Assembly: GCF_030764225.1 (NCBI RefSeq)
Contig: NZ_JASAXH010000011.1
Length of the DNA: 64,000 bases
Reading direction: 5' to 3' (one strand)
From: Phocoenobacter atlanticus
GTDB lineage: Bacteria > Pseudomonadota > Gammaproteobacteria > Enterobacterales > Pasteurellaceae
Position numbers and translations under genes: made by a program. The notes beneath the pieces were generated by a model, which did not search any database, was not told where the DNA came from, and saw only the letters and a list, made by a program, of their open reading frames with translations. Below are positions 32,628 to 42,490 of the stretch, one piece after another. Position 1 is the stretch's first letter, and each line of letters starts with the position of its first letter.

Positions 32628-33337
32628 TGAGTATTGAAAATTGGCAACGTGGGTTTGTCTTACATCGTAGAGAATATAGCGAAAGTAGTTTATTGGTTGA
32701 TTTTTTTACTGAGCATAGTGGACGTATTACCTTATTAGCCAAAGGCGCAAGACGAGTACGTTCACCATTAAAATCCGTATTACAACCTTTCACTCCTTTA
32801 TTATTGCGTTGGAGTGGCAAAGGGGAACTGAAAACATTAACCAAAGCAGAACCCGCCTCATTGAGTTTACCAATGCAAACAATGGCTTTATATAGTGGCT
32901 TTTATGTTAATGAAATTTTGGTAAAAACCTTAGAAAATCATACCGCTTACCCTGAATTATTTCAGCATTATTTAAGTTGTATTACTCAGCTAGCAGTACA
33001 ACCTCAACAAATTGAAGCGACTTTACGTACTTTTGAATTTCAACTTTTAAAAGCGTTAGGATATGAAGTGAGCTTTAGTCATTGTGCTGCAACAGGTAAA
33101 CCGATAGAACCAACGATGAGCTATCAATTTCAAGAAAAAAAAGGCTTTATTGCCTCATTATTACAAAATAATCAAAGTTATCTAGGCAAAGATTTATTAG
33201 CATTTAATCAACTTGATTTTAGTGAGCAATCCACTCGACAAGCTGCAAAATATTTCACTCGAACCACACTAAAAGCCTTTTTAGGTTCTGGTCCTCTGAA
33301 AAGTAGAGAATTATTTCAACAAATCATAAAAAAATAG
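32627..33337 (+). CDS. recO: recombination mediator RecO
   Basis: RecO helps load RecA on SSB-covered DNA and anneals complementary strands. The OB-fold domain is at the N-terminus (WQRGFVLHRREYSESSLLVDFFTEHSGR, LLAKGARRVRSPL), followed by an alpha-helical domain (YVNEILVKTLENHTAYPELF, FEFQLLKALGYE). The zinc-binding cysteines of some RecO proteins are absent, as usual in gammaproteobacteria. Its start shares a base with the alr stop. Length 236 is close to E. coli (242). Confidence 0.93.
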   Translation: MSIENWQRGFVLHRREYSESSLLVDFFTEHSGRITLLAKGARRVRSPLKSVLQPFTPLLLRWSGKGELKTLTKAEPASLSLPMQTMALYSGFYVNEILVKTLENHTAYPELFQHYLSCITQLAVQPQQIEATLRTFEFQLLKALGYEVSFSHCAATGKPIEPTMSYQFQEKKGFIASLLQNNQSYLGKDLLAFNQLDFSEQSTRQAAKYFTRTTLKAFLGSGPLKSRELFQQIIKK

Positions 33338-33491
33338 TGAAAATTTTAAAATTATTATTTTTCTAAAGTATTGCAAAATCAATCTTTTAATACGAATAAA
33401 ATTCTGCAAGATATAGATTTTTATTCCATTCTTCTTTACAATGGTCAGATCAATTTTAACTTTTTAAATTTTATATCTACAGGAAAACACA

Positions 33492-36299
33492 ATGACTGAT
33501 TATAAAAATACTTTAAATTTGCCTGAAACAGGCTTTCCAATGCGTGGCAATCTTGCTAAGCGTGAACCTGAAATGTTGAAAAACTGGTATGACAAAGGTT
33601 TATATCAAAAAATTCGCGAGTCAGCGAAAGGTAAAAAAAGCTTTATTTTGCACGATGGCCCTCCTTATGCGAACGGTAATATCCATATCGGACACGCCGT
33701 AAATAAAATTTTAAAAGATATGATTATTAAATCCAAAACCGCGTTAGGTTTTGATTCGCCTTACATTCCAGGTTGGGATTGTCACGGCTTACCGATTGAA
33801 TTAAAGGTAGAAGGTATTGTAGGTAAACCAAATCAGAAACTTTCTGCTGCAGAGTTTCGTAAAGAATGTCGTAAATATGCAACTGAACAAATTGAAGGTC
33901 AGAAAAAAGATTTTATTCGTTTAGGTGTATTAGGGGATTGGGATAATCCTTATCTAACAATGAATTTTGACACCGAAGCAAATATTATTCGTGCATTCGG
34001 AAAAATGGTGGCAAATGGTCACTTATATAAAGGTTCAAAACCAGTTCACTGGTGTTTAGATTGTGGTTCATCATTAGCAGAAGCAGAAGTTGAGTATGAA
34101 GATAAAACCTCTCCGTCAATTTATGTGCGTTTCAGTGCGGTAAACGAGCAAGAAATCGAACAAAAATTTAATGCTAAGGGCGAAGGTAAAATTTCAGCGG
34201 TTATTTGGACAACCACCCCTTGGACAATGCCATCTAACCGTGCGATTGCATTAAGTGCAGAGTTAGAATATCAATTAGTACAATTCGGCGATGAGCGTGT
34301 AATTTTAGCGGCTGAATTAGTTGAAGAAGTCGCAAAAGAAGTCGGTGTTGAAGAGTATCAAGTACTAGGTTCAGCAAAAGGTAAAGAATTAGAATTATTA
34401 CGCTTTAACCACCCATTCTATGCCTTTGATGTGCCATTTATTTTAGGCGATCACGTTACCACTGACGGCGGTACGGGTTTAGTACATACTGCTCCTGATC
34501 ACGGTCAAGATGACTATGTGATTGCTCGTCAATACAACATTGAAATGGCAGGCTTAGTGGGTAATGACGGTAAATTTATCCCTAGCACTGAATTTTTTGC
34601 AGGCTTAGGCGTATTTGAATCAAACGGTGCGGTATTAACCAAATTAGACGAAACGGGTGCGTTGATGAAAATGAAAAAAATTCGTCATAGCTACCCACAC
34701 TGTTGGAGACACAAAACACCGATTATCTTCCGTGCGACACCGCAATGGTTCGTGGGAATGGAAACACAGGGCTTGCGTAAATTAGCCTTAGGCGAAATCA
34801 AAAATGTACGTTGGATTCCAGATTGGGGTCAAGCTCGTATCGAAAAAATGGTTGAGAACCGTCCTGACTGGTGTATCTCTCGTCAGCGTACTTGGGGCGT
34901 GCCAGTTACTTTATTTATTCACAATGAAACCGAAGAATTGCATCCACGCACAGTTGAGTTGATCGAAGAAGTAGCGAAACGTGTTGAAAAAGACGGAATT
35001 CAAGCGTGGTGGGATTTAGATCCAAAAGAATTATTAGGCGAAGACGATGCTCAAAATTACCGTGCAGTAAAAGATACCTTAGATGTATGGTTTGACTCAG
35101 GATCAACTTACTCATCTATCGTTCAAAATCGTGCTGAATTTAACGGTAACGAGATCGATCTTTACTTAGAAGGATCGGATCAACATCGTGGTTGGTTTAT
35201 GTCATCGTTAATGCTTTCTTGTTCAACAGACAATAAAGCACCATATAAACAAGTATTAACGCACGGTTTCACGGTGGACGGCCAAGGACGTAAAATGTCT
35301 AAATCGATCGGAAATATCGTGACACCACAAGAAGTAATGGATAAATTTGGTGGCGATATCTTACGTTTATGGGTGGCTTCAACGGATTACACGGGCGAAA
35401 TGACAGTATCTGATGAAATCTTAAAACGTTCAGCAGATTCATATCGTCGTATTCGTAATACGTCACGCTTCTTATTAGCAAATTTAAATGGTTTTGATCC
35501 AAAAACAGATTGTGTGAAACCAGAAGAGATGATCAGCCTTGACCGTTGGGCGGTAAGCTGTGCATTAGACGCACAGAAAGAAATTATTGAAGCTTATGAT
35601 AATTACCAATTCCATACGGTGGTACAACGTTTAATGCGTTTCTGTTCAATCGAAATGGGATCGTTCTATTTAGATATTATCAAAGACCGTCAATATACAA
35701 CTAAAGCGGACAGCATTGCTCGTCGTAGCTGTCAAACAGCGTTATGGCACATTTCAGAGGCATTGGTTCGTTGGATTGCTCCAATTCTTTCATTCACAGC
35801 GGACGAAATTTGGAATTGTTTACCTGAAATTGAGCGTGCGGAATTTGTGTTTACCGAAGAATTTTACACAGGTTTATTTGGTTTAGATGAAGCAGATCAG
35901 TTGGATAATGCTTACTGGCAACAGCTTTTAGCCGTACGAACAGAAGTAAACCGAGTATTAGAACAAGCTCGTAATGATAAAGTGATTGGTGGTGCATTAG
36001 AAGCCAAAGTGACCCTTTATGTAAATAAAGGGCTTCAAGAGTCATTGGAAAAACTACGCAATGAGTTACGTTTTGTGTTAATTACATCACAAGTAATTTT
36101 GAAACCTCTTGCTGAAGCTGATGTCCAAGTCGGTGAATTAGATGGCTTAGCCGTGAAAGTGGAACGTGCCGAAGGTGAAAAATGTCCACGTTGCTGGCAT
36201 TTTTCAACAGATATCGGCTCACACGCAGAACACAGTGCGATTTGTGGTCGTTGTGTAGAAAACGTAGCGGGTGCAGGCGAACAACGTCATTTTGCGTAA
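33492..36299 (+). CDS. ileS: isoleucyl-tRNA synthetase IleS
   Basis: IleS charges tRNA-Ile and edits valine. The class I signatures are PPYANGNIHIGHAV (HIGH at 65-68) and GRKMSKSIGN. The editing domain has the typical WTTTPWTMPSNRAIAL. The C-terminal zinc module is CPRCWHF paired with CGRCVENV. Length 935 matches the bacterial type (E. coli 938), which is the mupirocin-sensitive class. It stands alone here; in E. coli it is joined to lspA, which is not next to it in this window. No T-box or other leader element is visible. Confidence 0.97.
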   Translation: MTDYKNTLNLPETGFPMRGNLAKREPEMLKNWYDKGLYQKIRESAKGKKSFILHDGPPYANGNIHIGHAVNKILKDMIIKSKTALGFDSPYIPGWDCHGLPIELKVEGIVGKPNQKLSAAEFRKECRKYATEQIEGQKKDFIRLGVLGDWDNPYLTMNFDTEANIIRAFGKMVANGHLYKGSKPVHWCLDCGSSLAEAEVEYEDKTSPSIYVRFSAVNEQEIEQKFNAKGEGKISAVIWTTTPWTMPSNRAIALSAELEYQLVQFGDERVILAAELVEEVAKEVGVEEYQVLGSAKGKELELLRFNHPFYAFDVPFILGDHVTTDGGTGLVHTAPDHGQDDYVIARQYNIEMAGLVGNDGKFIPSTEFFAGLGVFESNGAVLTKLDETGALMKMKKIRHSYPHCWRHKTPIIFRATPQWFVGMETQGLRKLALGEIKNVRWIPDWGQARIEKMVENRPDWCISRQRTWGVPVTLFIHNETEELHPRTVELIEEVAKRVEKDGIQAWWDLDPKELLGEDDAQNYRAVKDTLDVWFDSGSTYSSIVQNRAEFNGNEIDLYLEGSDQHRGWFMSSLMLSCSTDNKAPYKQVLTHGFTVDGQGRKMSKSIGNIVTPQEVMDKFGGDILRLWVASTDYTGEMTVSDEILKRSADSYRRIRNTSRFLLANLNGFDPKTDCVKPEEMISLDRWAVSCALDAQKEIIEAYDNYQFHTVVQRLMRFCSIEMGSFYLDIIKDRQYTTKADSIARRSCQTALWHISEALVRWIAPILSFTADEIWNCLPEIERAEFVFTEEFYTGLFGLDEADQLDNAYWQQLLAVRTEVNRVLEQARNDKVIGGALEAKVTLYVNKGLQESLEKLRNELRFVLITSQVILKPLAEADVQVGELDGLAVKVERAEGEKCPRCWHFSTDIGSHAEHSAICGRCVENVAGAGEQRHFA

Positions 36300-36315
36300 T
36301 AAAACTGATAATTAT

Positions 36316-36345
36316 TGTAAAGACGTAGTGTGCTACGTCTTTACA
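36316..36345 (+). terminator. 30-bp hairpin after ileS
   Basis: Arms TGTAAAGACGTAG and its complement flank a TGTG loop 16 bases after the ileS stop. It belongs to the same scattered hairpin family as 1351-1380 and 48065-48092, here in terminator position. Confidence 0.6.
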
Positions 36346-36358
36346 TATTTTAATAGAT

Positions 36359-36374
36359 ACAAGCGGTCACATTT
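36359..36374 (+). repeat. DNA uptake signal, Apl type
   Basis: ACAAGCGGTCACATTT followed by AAAAATTTTACAAA is one of the best matches to the bipartite uptake signal in the window. It lies between ileS and pssA. Confidence 0.8.
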
Positions 36375-36417
36375 GATAAAAATTTTACAAATATATAATG
36401 ATTTATTGGAGAGAAAA

Positions 36418-37791
36418 ATGCTTACGTCATTGAAAATAAACAAGGCAAGATCTCACGTAAAAAATTTAGATTACATACCAACAAAGGCTGAAAACATTGA
36501 GTTTCTATTAGAAACCCCTCAATTTAAACAGCATATTCTAAATTTAATTCATCAAGCAAAAGAGCGAATTTATATTACCTCCCTCTACTGGGAAAAAGAT
36601 GAAGCAGGTCAAGAGATTTTAGACGCACTTTATCAAGCAAAATTATCTCGTCCTGAATTAGATATCAAAGTACTGGTTGATTGGCACCGTGCTCAACGAG
36701 GACGAATAGGTGAAAAAGAAGCAGGAAGTAATGCTGACTGGTATTATGAAATGCACCAGAAATATGCCAATGATAAACAAAATGAAATTCCTTTTTATGG
36801 CGTACCGATAAATGGTAGAGAACTGTTCGGTGTATTGCATTTAAAAGGTTTAGTCTTTGATGATACCCTGCTATATAGTGGTGCGAGTATTAATAATGTT
36901 TATTTACATCAATTAGATAAATATCGTTGCGATCGTTATCACCAAATTAAAAATCAAGCCTTAACCGATTCAATTGTTCATTTTACTAATGAACATATTT
37001 TAAGCCAAGAAGCTGTAAATCGTTTAGATGTATTAGAACGAAGAAAAACCACCGAAATTCGCCCTCAAATAAAAGCATTCCGTAAATATTTAAGTCATCA
37101 GCAGTACCAACTTTCAAAACCTTATCAAGAAGAGGGATTGGGGTTAGGTATATCTTTGCTATTGGGGTTAAAACGTAAAAAAAATCAATTAAATAAAACC
37201 ATTGAAGCTCTATTTTGTTTAACAGAACAAAAATTAACAATTTGTACTCCTTATTTTAATTTCCCAATTACTATTAGAAATCGTATTGCGTGGTTATTAA
37301 AAGCAGGTAAACAGATTGAGATTGTAGTGGGAGACAAAACAGCCAATGATTTTTATACTAAGCCTGAAGAGAAATTCACTCTAGCTTCTGCATTACCTTA
37401 TCTTTATGAAAAGAACTTACGTGCTTTTTGTAAGCGTCATCAACGCTACATTGATAATGGGCAATTAATTATTCGTTTATGGAAAAATGAGGAAAATACT
37501 TATCACCTTAAAGGCGTGTGGATTGATCATCAATATATTTTATTAACAGGAAATAATTTAAACCCAAGAGCTTGGCGATTAGATGCCGAAAATGCGGTAT
37601 TAATTTCAGATCCAAAAGAGGAATTAAAACCAAAAGCCGTTCAAGAATTGACAAAAATTCGAGAACATACACAAATTTTAAAACATTATACAGATTTGGA
37701 AATAGTGCAAGATTACCCTAAAGATGTACGTAAAGTTTTAAAACGATTTGGTCGTATTAAATTAGATAAAGTAATTAAAATGCTACTTTAA
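36418..37791 (+). CDS. pssA: phosphatidylserine synthase PssA, phospholipase D type
   Basis: PssA joins CDP-diacylglycerol and serine, giving the precursor of phosphatidylethanolamine. It is the ribosome- and membrane-associated type with two HKD motifs: HLKGLVFDDTLLYSGAS (H141, K143, D148) and HLKGVWIDHQYILLTGNNLNP near residue 360. Length 457 compares with 451 in E. coli. I start at ATG 36418, behind GGAGAG; the open frame extends into ileS but has no support there. The stop codon overlaps a USS (AAGCGGTCACAT). Confidence 0.92.
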   Translation: MLTSLKINKARSHVKNLDYIPTKAENIEFLLETPQFKQHILNLIHQAKERIYITSLYWEKDEAGQEILDALYQAKLSRPELDIKVLVDWHRAQRGRIGEKEAGSNADWYYEMHQKYANDKQNEIPFYGVPINGRELFGVLHLKGLVFDDTLLYSGASINNVYLHQLDKYRCDRYHQIKNQALTDSIVHFTNEHILSQEAVNRLDVLERRKTTEIRPQIKAFRKYLSHQQYQLSKPYQEEGLGLGISLLLGLKRKKNQLNKTIEALFCLTEQKLTICTPYFNFPITIRNRIAWLLKAGKQIEIVVGDKTANDFYTKPEEKFTLASALPYLYEKNLRAFCKRHQRYIDNGQLIIRLWKNEENTYHLKGVWIDHQYILLTGNNLNPRAWRLDAENAVLISDPKEELKPKAVQELTKIREHTQILKHYTDLEIVQDYPKDVRKVLKRFGRIKLDKVIKMLL

Positions 37792-37802
37792 GCGGTCACA
37801 TC
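37790..37802 (+). repeat. DNA uptake signal overlapping the pssA stop codon
   Basis: AAGCGGTCACATC begins inside the pssA TAA and is followed by AAAAATTTACAAATTTT, the distal AT box. It fills the 33 bases before yfhL. Confidence 0.75.
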
Positions 37803-37824
37803 AAATCAAAAATTTACAAATTTT

Positions 37825-38085
37825 ATGGCATTATTGATAACAACAAAATGTACTAACTGTGATATGTGCGAGCCTGAATGTCCCAATCAGGCAATCTCAA
37901 TGGGCGATGAAATTTATGTTATTGATCCTGCACTCTGTACAGAGTGTGTCGGTCATTATGAAATACCCACCTGTCAAAAGGTTTGTCCTATTTCAAATTG
38001 CATAAAAAAAGATCCCGATAATGAAGAAACACAAGAGCAATTATGGGAACGCTTTGTGATGATTCATCATTTTAATGAAATTTAA
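37825..38085 (+). CDS. yfhL: ferredoxin YfhL, 2[4Fe-4S] type
   Basis: This small electron carrier has two [4Fe-4S] sites. The first Cys set is C9, C12, C15 with C19 (CTNCDMCEPECP); the second is C38, C41, C50 and C54 (CTECVGHYEIPTCQKVCP), with the insert between the second and third Cys that is typical of YfhL. Length 86 and the C-terminal EEQLWERFVMIHH-like tail match E. coli. It follows pssA by 33 bases, so the two may share a transcript. Confidence 0.93.
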   Translation: MALLITTKCTNCDMCEPECPNQAISMGDEIYVIDPALCTECVGHYEIPTCQKVCPISNCIKKDPDNEETQEQLWERFVMIHHFNEI

Positions 38086-38104
38086 CTCGGCGTAAGGAAA
38101 TAAA

Positions 38105-38812
38105 ATGAATAAGAAAAAATTAGTAACAAGTGTCGTTTCTCTTGTGATTGGAGCAGGGATTATGTTATTTTCAAGTAAAGAAACTGTGTCAGCAAAATCT
38201 CAACACAATAATCAAACAAAAACCACCCAATATTCAAATCAACATTTGGATTATGATACAGATATGCGCCGAGATAAATATGGGCAGAATAAAGTATCTG
38301 TTGATTATTATATGCTAGCTCTTTCTTGGTCACCCGGTTTTTGTGAATATAAGAAAAAATCAACACAGGGAAATCTACCAAGAAGTTTACAATATCAATG
38401 TGCGAACCCTCATAAATTTGGTTGGGTTATTCACGGATTATGGCCTCAAAATCGTTCAGCTCGTCAAATTGATCAGCATCCTCGTTTCTGTCAAGGAGAT
38501 TTACCGCCAGTTGATGAGCGTATTATTGAAAAATATATGCGAGAAGCACCTGGAAAACCTTTATTGCAAGGCGAATGGGAAAAACACGGTGCTTGTGCAT
38601 TTAAACAACCACAAGATTACTTCAATATGCAAAGAGCATTGTATAACGATTTAAAATTACCTAATAAAAAATTAAATCGTAAAGCCTTATTCCGTTGGAT
38701 GCGTGATAATAATCCCAAATTAAGAAATGTCTATTTAGGTGCATCTCGTAATGAACTTTATATTTGCTACAATAAAAAATGGCGACCAATAAACTGCCCT
38801 AAGCATCATTAA
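38105..38812 (+). CDS. periplasmic RNase T2 family ribonuclease (RNase I type)
   Basis: The enzyme cleaves RNA without base preference through a 2',3'-cyclic phosphate. An N-terminal hydrophobic segment (residues 8-23) acts as signal or anchor. The two T2 active-site motifs are WVIHGLWPQ (His110) and GEWEKHGACAF (Glu157, Lys160, His161). Paired Cys residues (C80, C99 and others) fit disulfides made in the periplasm. A Ser/Gln/Asn-rich linker of about 35 residues separates the signal from the catalytic domain. It starts 19 bases after yfhL. It may scavenge external RNA. Confidence 0.9.
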   Translation: MNKKKLVTSVVSLVIGAGIMLFSSKETVSAKSQHNNQTKTTQYSNQHLDYDTDMRRDKYGQNKVSVDYYMLALSWSPGFCEYKKKSTQGNLPRSLQYQCANPHKFGWVIHGLWPQNRSARQIDQHPRFCQGDLPPVDERIIEKYMREAPGKPLLQGEWEKHGACAFKQPQDYFNMQRALYNDLKLPNKKLNRKALFRWMRDNNPKLRNVYLGASRNELYICYNKKWRPINCPKHH

Positions 38813-38912
38813 ATATATTGTAATCACCTATCTTTAGGATGGGCATTTTTACAGAAACTAAAAACATAAGAATAATAGATCAATTTATTATCAATATAGG
38901 TAAATAAAAGAT

Positions 38913-41807
38913 ATGAGTTTTGTAATTGGACAACGCTGGATCAGTGAAAGCGAAAGTAGTCTAGGACTAGGAATTATAACAGCAATAGATAATCGCACAG
39001 TGACGGTGATGTTCCCTGCAGCTGATGAACAGCGAGTATATGCAATCGATGTTGCACCGTTAACCCGTGTGACTTTCAAAAAAGGCGATACCGTAACCAG
39101 TGAAGAAGGCTGGATGCTTGAAATCACCGATTTAATGGTTAATCAAGATGTAATCATTTATTTTGGGATCCGTAGCGACACCAACGAAGAAACCGTATTA
39201 GCGGAAATGCGATTAGATCATAAAATCAGTTTTAGTCGCCCACAAGATCGTCTGTTTACTGCTCAAATTGATCGTAGCGATCGTTTTGCGTTACGCTATC
39301 GTTCGTTACAACATCAACAAGCTCAATACCTTTCCCCGCTACGTGGAATGCGTGGCATTCGTGCCAGTTTAATTCCGCACCAATTACATATCGCCAAAGA
39401 GGTCGGTAAACGTCTTGCCCCTCGTGTATTATTAGCAGATGAAGTAGGGTTAGGTAAAACCATTGAAGCGGGAATGATTTTACAACAGCAACTTTTTTCA
39501 AGCCGTGTAAACCGTGTTTTAGTGCTAGTGCCTGAAAGTTTACAACATCAATGGCTGGTGGAAATGCTACGTCGTTTTAACTTGAAATTTTCACTGTTTG
39601 ATGAAGAACGTTGTGGCGACTTCTTCGATGAAGAAATGGGCGTAGAACTTAATCCTTTTGAAAGTGAATCTTTAGTGATTGCCTCAATTAACTGGTTAGA
39701 AAAATCGCCTAAACGTTCAAAACAAGTACTTGAAGCTGAGTGGGATATTTTAATTGTTGATGAAGCCCATCACTTAGAATGGAATAATGAAAAGCCAAGC
39801 GTAGCGTATCAATTCGTTGAACAGCTTTCTGCACAAGTGCCATCGGTATTATTACTTACCGCCACCCCTGAACAATTAGGGCAAGAGAGCCATTTTGCAC
39901 GCTTAAAATTACTGGATAGCGACCGTTTCTACGATTATCAAGCCTTTGTACAAGAACAGGCACAATATCAACCTGTGGCAAGTGCGGTTAATACCTTATT
40001 GAATGATCAACCTTTAAGTACACAAGAGCAAAATAGCATCAGCGATTTATTGCCAGAAGAAGACGTTGAGCCAATGTTCCGCATTATCAACGCCAAAGAT
40101 TGCGATAAAGAACAGCAAACCGCAGTTCGCCAAGAGTTAATCAAAGAACTTATCGACCGTCACGGCACAAGCCGAGTGTTATTCCGTAATACACGAGCTG
40201 GCGTAAAAGGCTTCCCACATCGTGTGTTCAACCAAATTACGGTGGCAATGCCAGAGATTTATCAACACATCGTTGATGATTTAATCGAGCCAAGCCTTGA
40301 AGAATTACTTTACCCTGAAAATATCTTGCTCAATGATGATCCAGAAGCTAAATGGGGCGAACTTGACACTCATATCGAATGGTTAATTTCATTCTTGCAA
40401 CAACACCGTGATGAAAAAATCTTTGTGATTTGTAAACACGCCAATACAGCGATTGAGCTTGAACAAATCCTCCGAGAAAAAGAAGCAATCCGTTGTGCGG
40501 TATTCCACGAGAGAATGTCGATTGTGGAACGTGATCGTGCGTCGGCTTACTTTGCTCAGCAAGAAGAAGGGGCGAATGTCTTAATCAGTTCAAGTATCGG
40601 TTCAGAAGGGCGTAACTTCCAATTTGCACACCATTTAGTGCTGTTTAATTTACCAGATAACCCTGATTTATTAGAGCAAAGTATCGGACGTTTAGACCGT
40701 ATCGGACAGCGTTGTGATATTCAAATTTTCGTGCCTTGTTTTGAAAATTCTGCCCAAGCACGCTTAACCCAGTGGTATCACGAAGGATTAAATGCCTTTG
40801 AAGAAACTTGCCCAATGGGAAGTGCGATTTTTGCAGAATTTAAACAAAATCTGACCGCTTATTTACAAAATCCAACCCAAGATGGCTTTGAAGATTTATT
40901 AAATCAAACCAAACAACGTCAGCAACAGCTTAAATTAGAGCTAGAAACAGGACGTGATCGCCTATTAGAAATCAACTCAAACGGCGGCGATGAAGCCCAA
41001 CAATTAGCCCTTGATATTGCCTCAGAAGATAACTCGCCAGAGCTTGTGAGCTTTATTTTGCACCTGTTTGATATTATCGGCTTAGAGCAAGAAGATTTAG
41101 GCGAGCAAAGTATCGTCATCAAACCAACAGGGCATATGGTTGTGCCTGATTTTCCAGGATTATCAGAAGAAGGGAACACTGTTACCTTTAACCGTGATCT
41201 TGCCCTAATGCGAGAAGAAATCGAGTTCTTAACGTGGGATCATCCAATGGTGCGTAATGGTATCGATCTAATTACCTCAGGGGACATCGGTAAAACCGCC
41301 ATTTCTCTGCTTATAAATAAACACTTACCAGCAGGCACACTGTTGCTTGAAGCGATTTATGTGGTTGAAGCCCAAGCACCAAAATCCTTGCAATTAACTC
41401 GTTTCTTACCACCAACCCCAGTGCGTATTTTAGTGGATAAAAACGGCAAAAATATGGCAGAGCAAGTGTCGTTCTTTGGGCTTGAAAAACAGTTAAAACC
41501 ATTGAAAAAACAGATGGCAAATAAAATTGTGAAAATGGCACGCAATGACATTGAAAACTTAATCAAATTAAGTGAACAGGCGATCGTCAGCCAAGCACAA
41601 TCATTGATTGACGAGGCGAAACACAATGCCGATCAAACCCTAACCGCTGAATTGCACCGTTTAACCTCACTTCAAGCGGTTAATAAAAATATCCGTGCCG
41701 ATGAAGTGCAAGCGTTAGAGCAAATCAGAGAGCAGTCTCTGGCTGAATTAGAGCAAGCAAACTGGCGTTTAGACAGCCTGCGTGTGATTGTCAGCAACCA
41801 AGGGTAA
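38913..41807 (+). CDS. rapA: RNA polymerase-associated ATPase RapA
   Basis: RapA is a Swi2/Snf2 ATPase that recycles RNA polymerase stuck after transcription. The N-terminal double Tudor-like part (FVIGQRWISESESSLGLG) is followed by motif I LLADEVGLGKTIEAGMIL, motif II ILIVDEAHHLEW, motif III LLTATPEQLGQ and the second RecA lobe with SIGSEGRNFQFA and SIGRLDRIGQR. Length 964 matches E. coli (968). It is directly followed by rluA, eight bases on, the same order as in E. coli. Confidence 0.96.
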   Translation: MSFVIGQRWISESESSLGLGIITAIDNRTVTVMFPAADEQRVYAIDVAPLTRVTFKKGDTVTSEEGWMLEITDLMVNQDVIIYFGIRSDTNEETVLAEMRLDHKISFSRPQDRLFTAQIDRSDRFALRYRSLQHQQAQYLSPLRGMRGIRASLIPHQLHIAKEVGKRLAPRVLLADEVGLGKTIEAGMILQQQLFSSRVNRVLVLVPESLQHQWLVEMLRRFNLKFSLFDEERCGDFFDEEMGVELNPFESESLVIASINWLEKSPKRSKQVLEAEWDILIVDEAHHLEWNNEKPSVAYQFVEQLSAQVPSVLLLTATPEQLGQESHFARLKLLDSDRFYDYQAFVQEQAQYQPVASAVNTLLNDQPLSTQEQNSISDLLPEEDVEPMFRIINAKDCDKEQQTAVRQELIKELIDRHGTSRVLFRNTRAGVKGFPHRVFNQITVAMPEIYQHIVDDLIEPSLEELLYPENILLNDDPEAKWGELDTHIEWLISFLQQHRDEKIFVICKHANTAIELEQILREKEAIRCAVFHERMSIVERDRASAYFAQQEEGANVLISSSIGSEGRNFQFAHHLVLFNLPDNPDLLEQSIGRLDRIGQRCDIQIFVPCFENSAQARLTQWYHEGLNAFEETCPMGSAIFAEFKQNLTAYLQNPTQDGFEDLLNQTKQRQQQLKLELETGRDRLLEINSNGGDEAQQLALDIASEDNSPELVSFILHLFDIIGLEQEDLGEQSIVIKPTGHMVVPDFPGLSEEGNTVTFNRDLALMREEIEFLTWDHPMVRNGIDLITSGDIGKTAISLLINKHLPAGTLLLEAIYVVEAQAPKSLQLTRFLPPTPVRILVDKNGKNMAEQVSFFGLEKQLKPLKKQMANKIVKMARNDIENLIKLSEQAIVSQAQSLIDEAKHNADQTLTAELHRLTSLQAVNKNIRADEVQALEQIREQSLAELEQANWRLDSLRVIVSNQG

Positions 41808-41815
41808 GATGAAGA

Positions 41816-42481
41816 ATGGCATTGATCGAATACAATCCCCCACTCGAACCTTATTTAGAAGAAGTGTACCGTGATGATTACATCACGGTTATCAACAAAC
41901 CAAGCGGACTGCTTTCTGTTCCGGGTGCAAGACCAGAATATCAAGACAGTGCGACTTTTCGAGTGTTGCAAAAATACAAATTCGCCCAGCCAGTACACCG
42001 TTTAGATATGGCAACAAGCGGGCTAATTTTATTCGCATTAAGCAAAAATGCAGAAAAAGAACTCAAACGCCAATTCCGAGACCGTGAACCGGAAAAGCAT
42101 TATCAAGCATTATTATGGGGAAAATTTGGGGAAGTCGGCGAGACAGGGACAATCAGCTATCCACTGATCTGCGACTGGGAAAACCGCCCACGCCAAAAAA
42201 TTTGCTACGAACGTGGCAAACAAGCGGTCACATTTTATGAAGTTCTTGCACATTACCCAAATAACACCACAAGGGTTAAACTCACGCCCCACACTGGGCG
42301 TTCACACCAATTGCGATTGCACTCTCTCGCACTCGGACACCCAATTATCGGCGATAAGTTTTATGCTAATCCCTTAGCTAAAAGCCTCTCCCCAAGATTG
42401 TGCCTTCACGCCCAAATGCTGACGATTACCCACCCCGTCACAGGGGAAAGAATGCAATTTGAGAGTGACGTGCCGTTTTAG
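41816..42481 (+). CDS. rluA: dual-specificity pseudouridine synthase RluA
   Basis: RluA makes pseudouridine 746 in 23S rRNA and 32 in several tRNAs. The catalytic Asp is in VHRLDMATSGLILFA, with the start VINKPSGLLSVPG and the end LTPHTGRSHQLRLHSLALGHPIIGDKFYA typical of the RluA branch. There is no S4 domain, which fits RluA rather than RluC or RluD. Length 221 compares with 219 in E. coli. A full USS lies within it at 42220-42235. Confidence 0.94.
   Translation: MALIEYNPPLEPYLEEVYRDDYITVINKPSGLLSVPGARPEYQDSATFRVLQKYKFAQPVHRLDMATSGLILFALSKNAEKELKRQFRDREPEKHYQALLWGKFGEVGETGTISYPLICDWENRPRQKICYERGKQAVTFYEVLAHYPNNTTRVKLTPHTGRSHQLRLHSLALGHPIIGDKFYANPLAKSLSPRLCLHAQMLTITHPVTGERMQFESDVPF
42220..42235 (+). 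repeat. DNA uptake signal inside rluA
   Basis: ACAAGCGGTCACATTT, a full match to the Apl-type signal, codes for part of GKQAVTFYE. Confidence 0.8.
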
Positions 42482-42490
42482 AATTTGTAC

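Noticed and set aside
36271..36417. 5' extension of pssA into ileS
   Set aside because: The open frame covers the ileS end and a hairpin; ATG 36418 has a good ribosome site and gives the family length.
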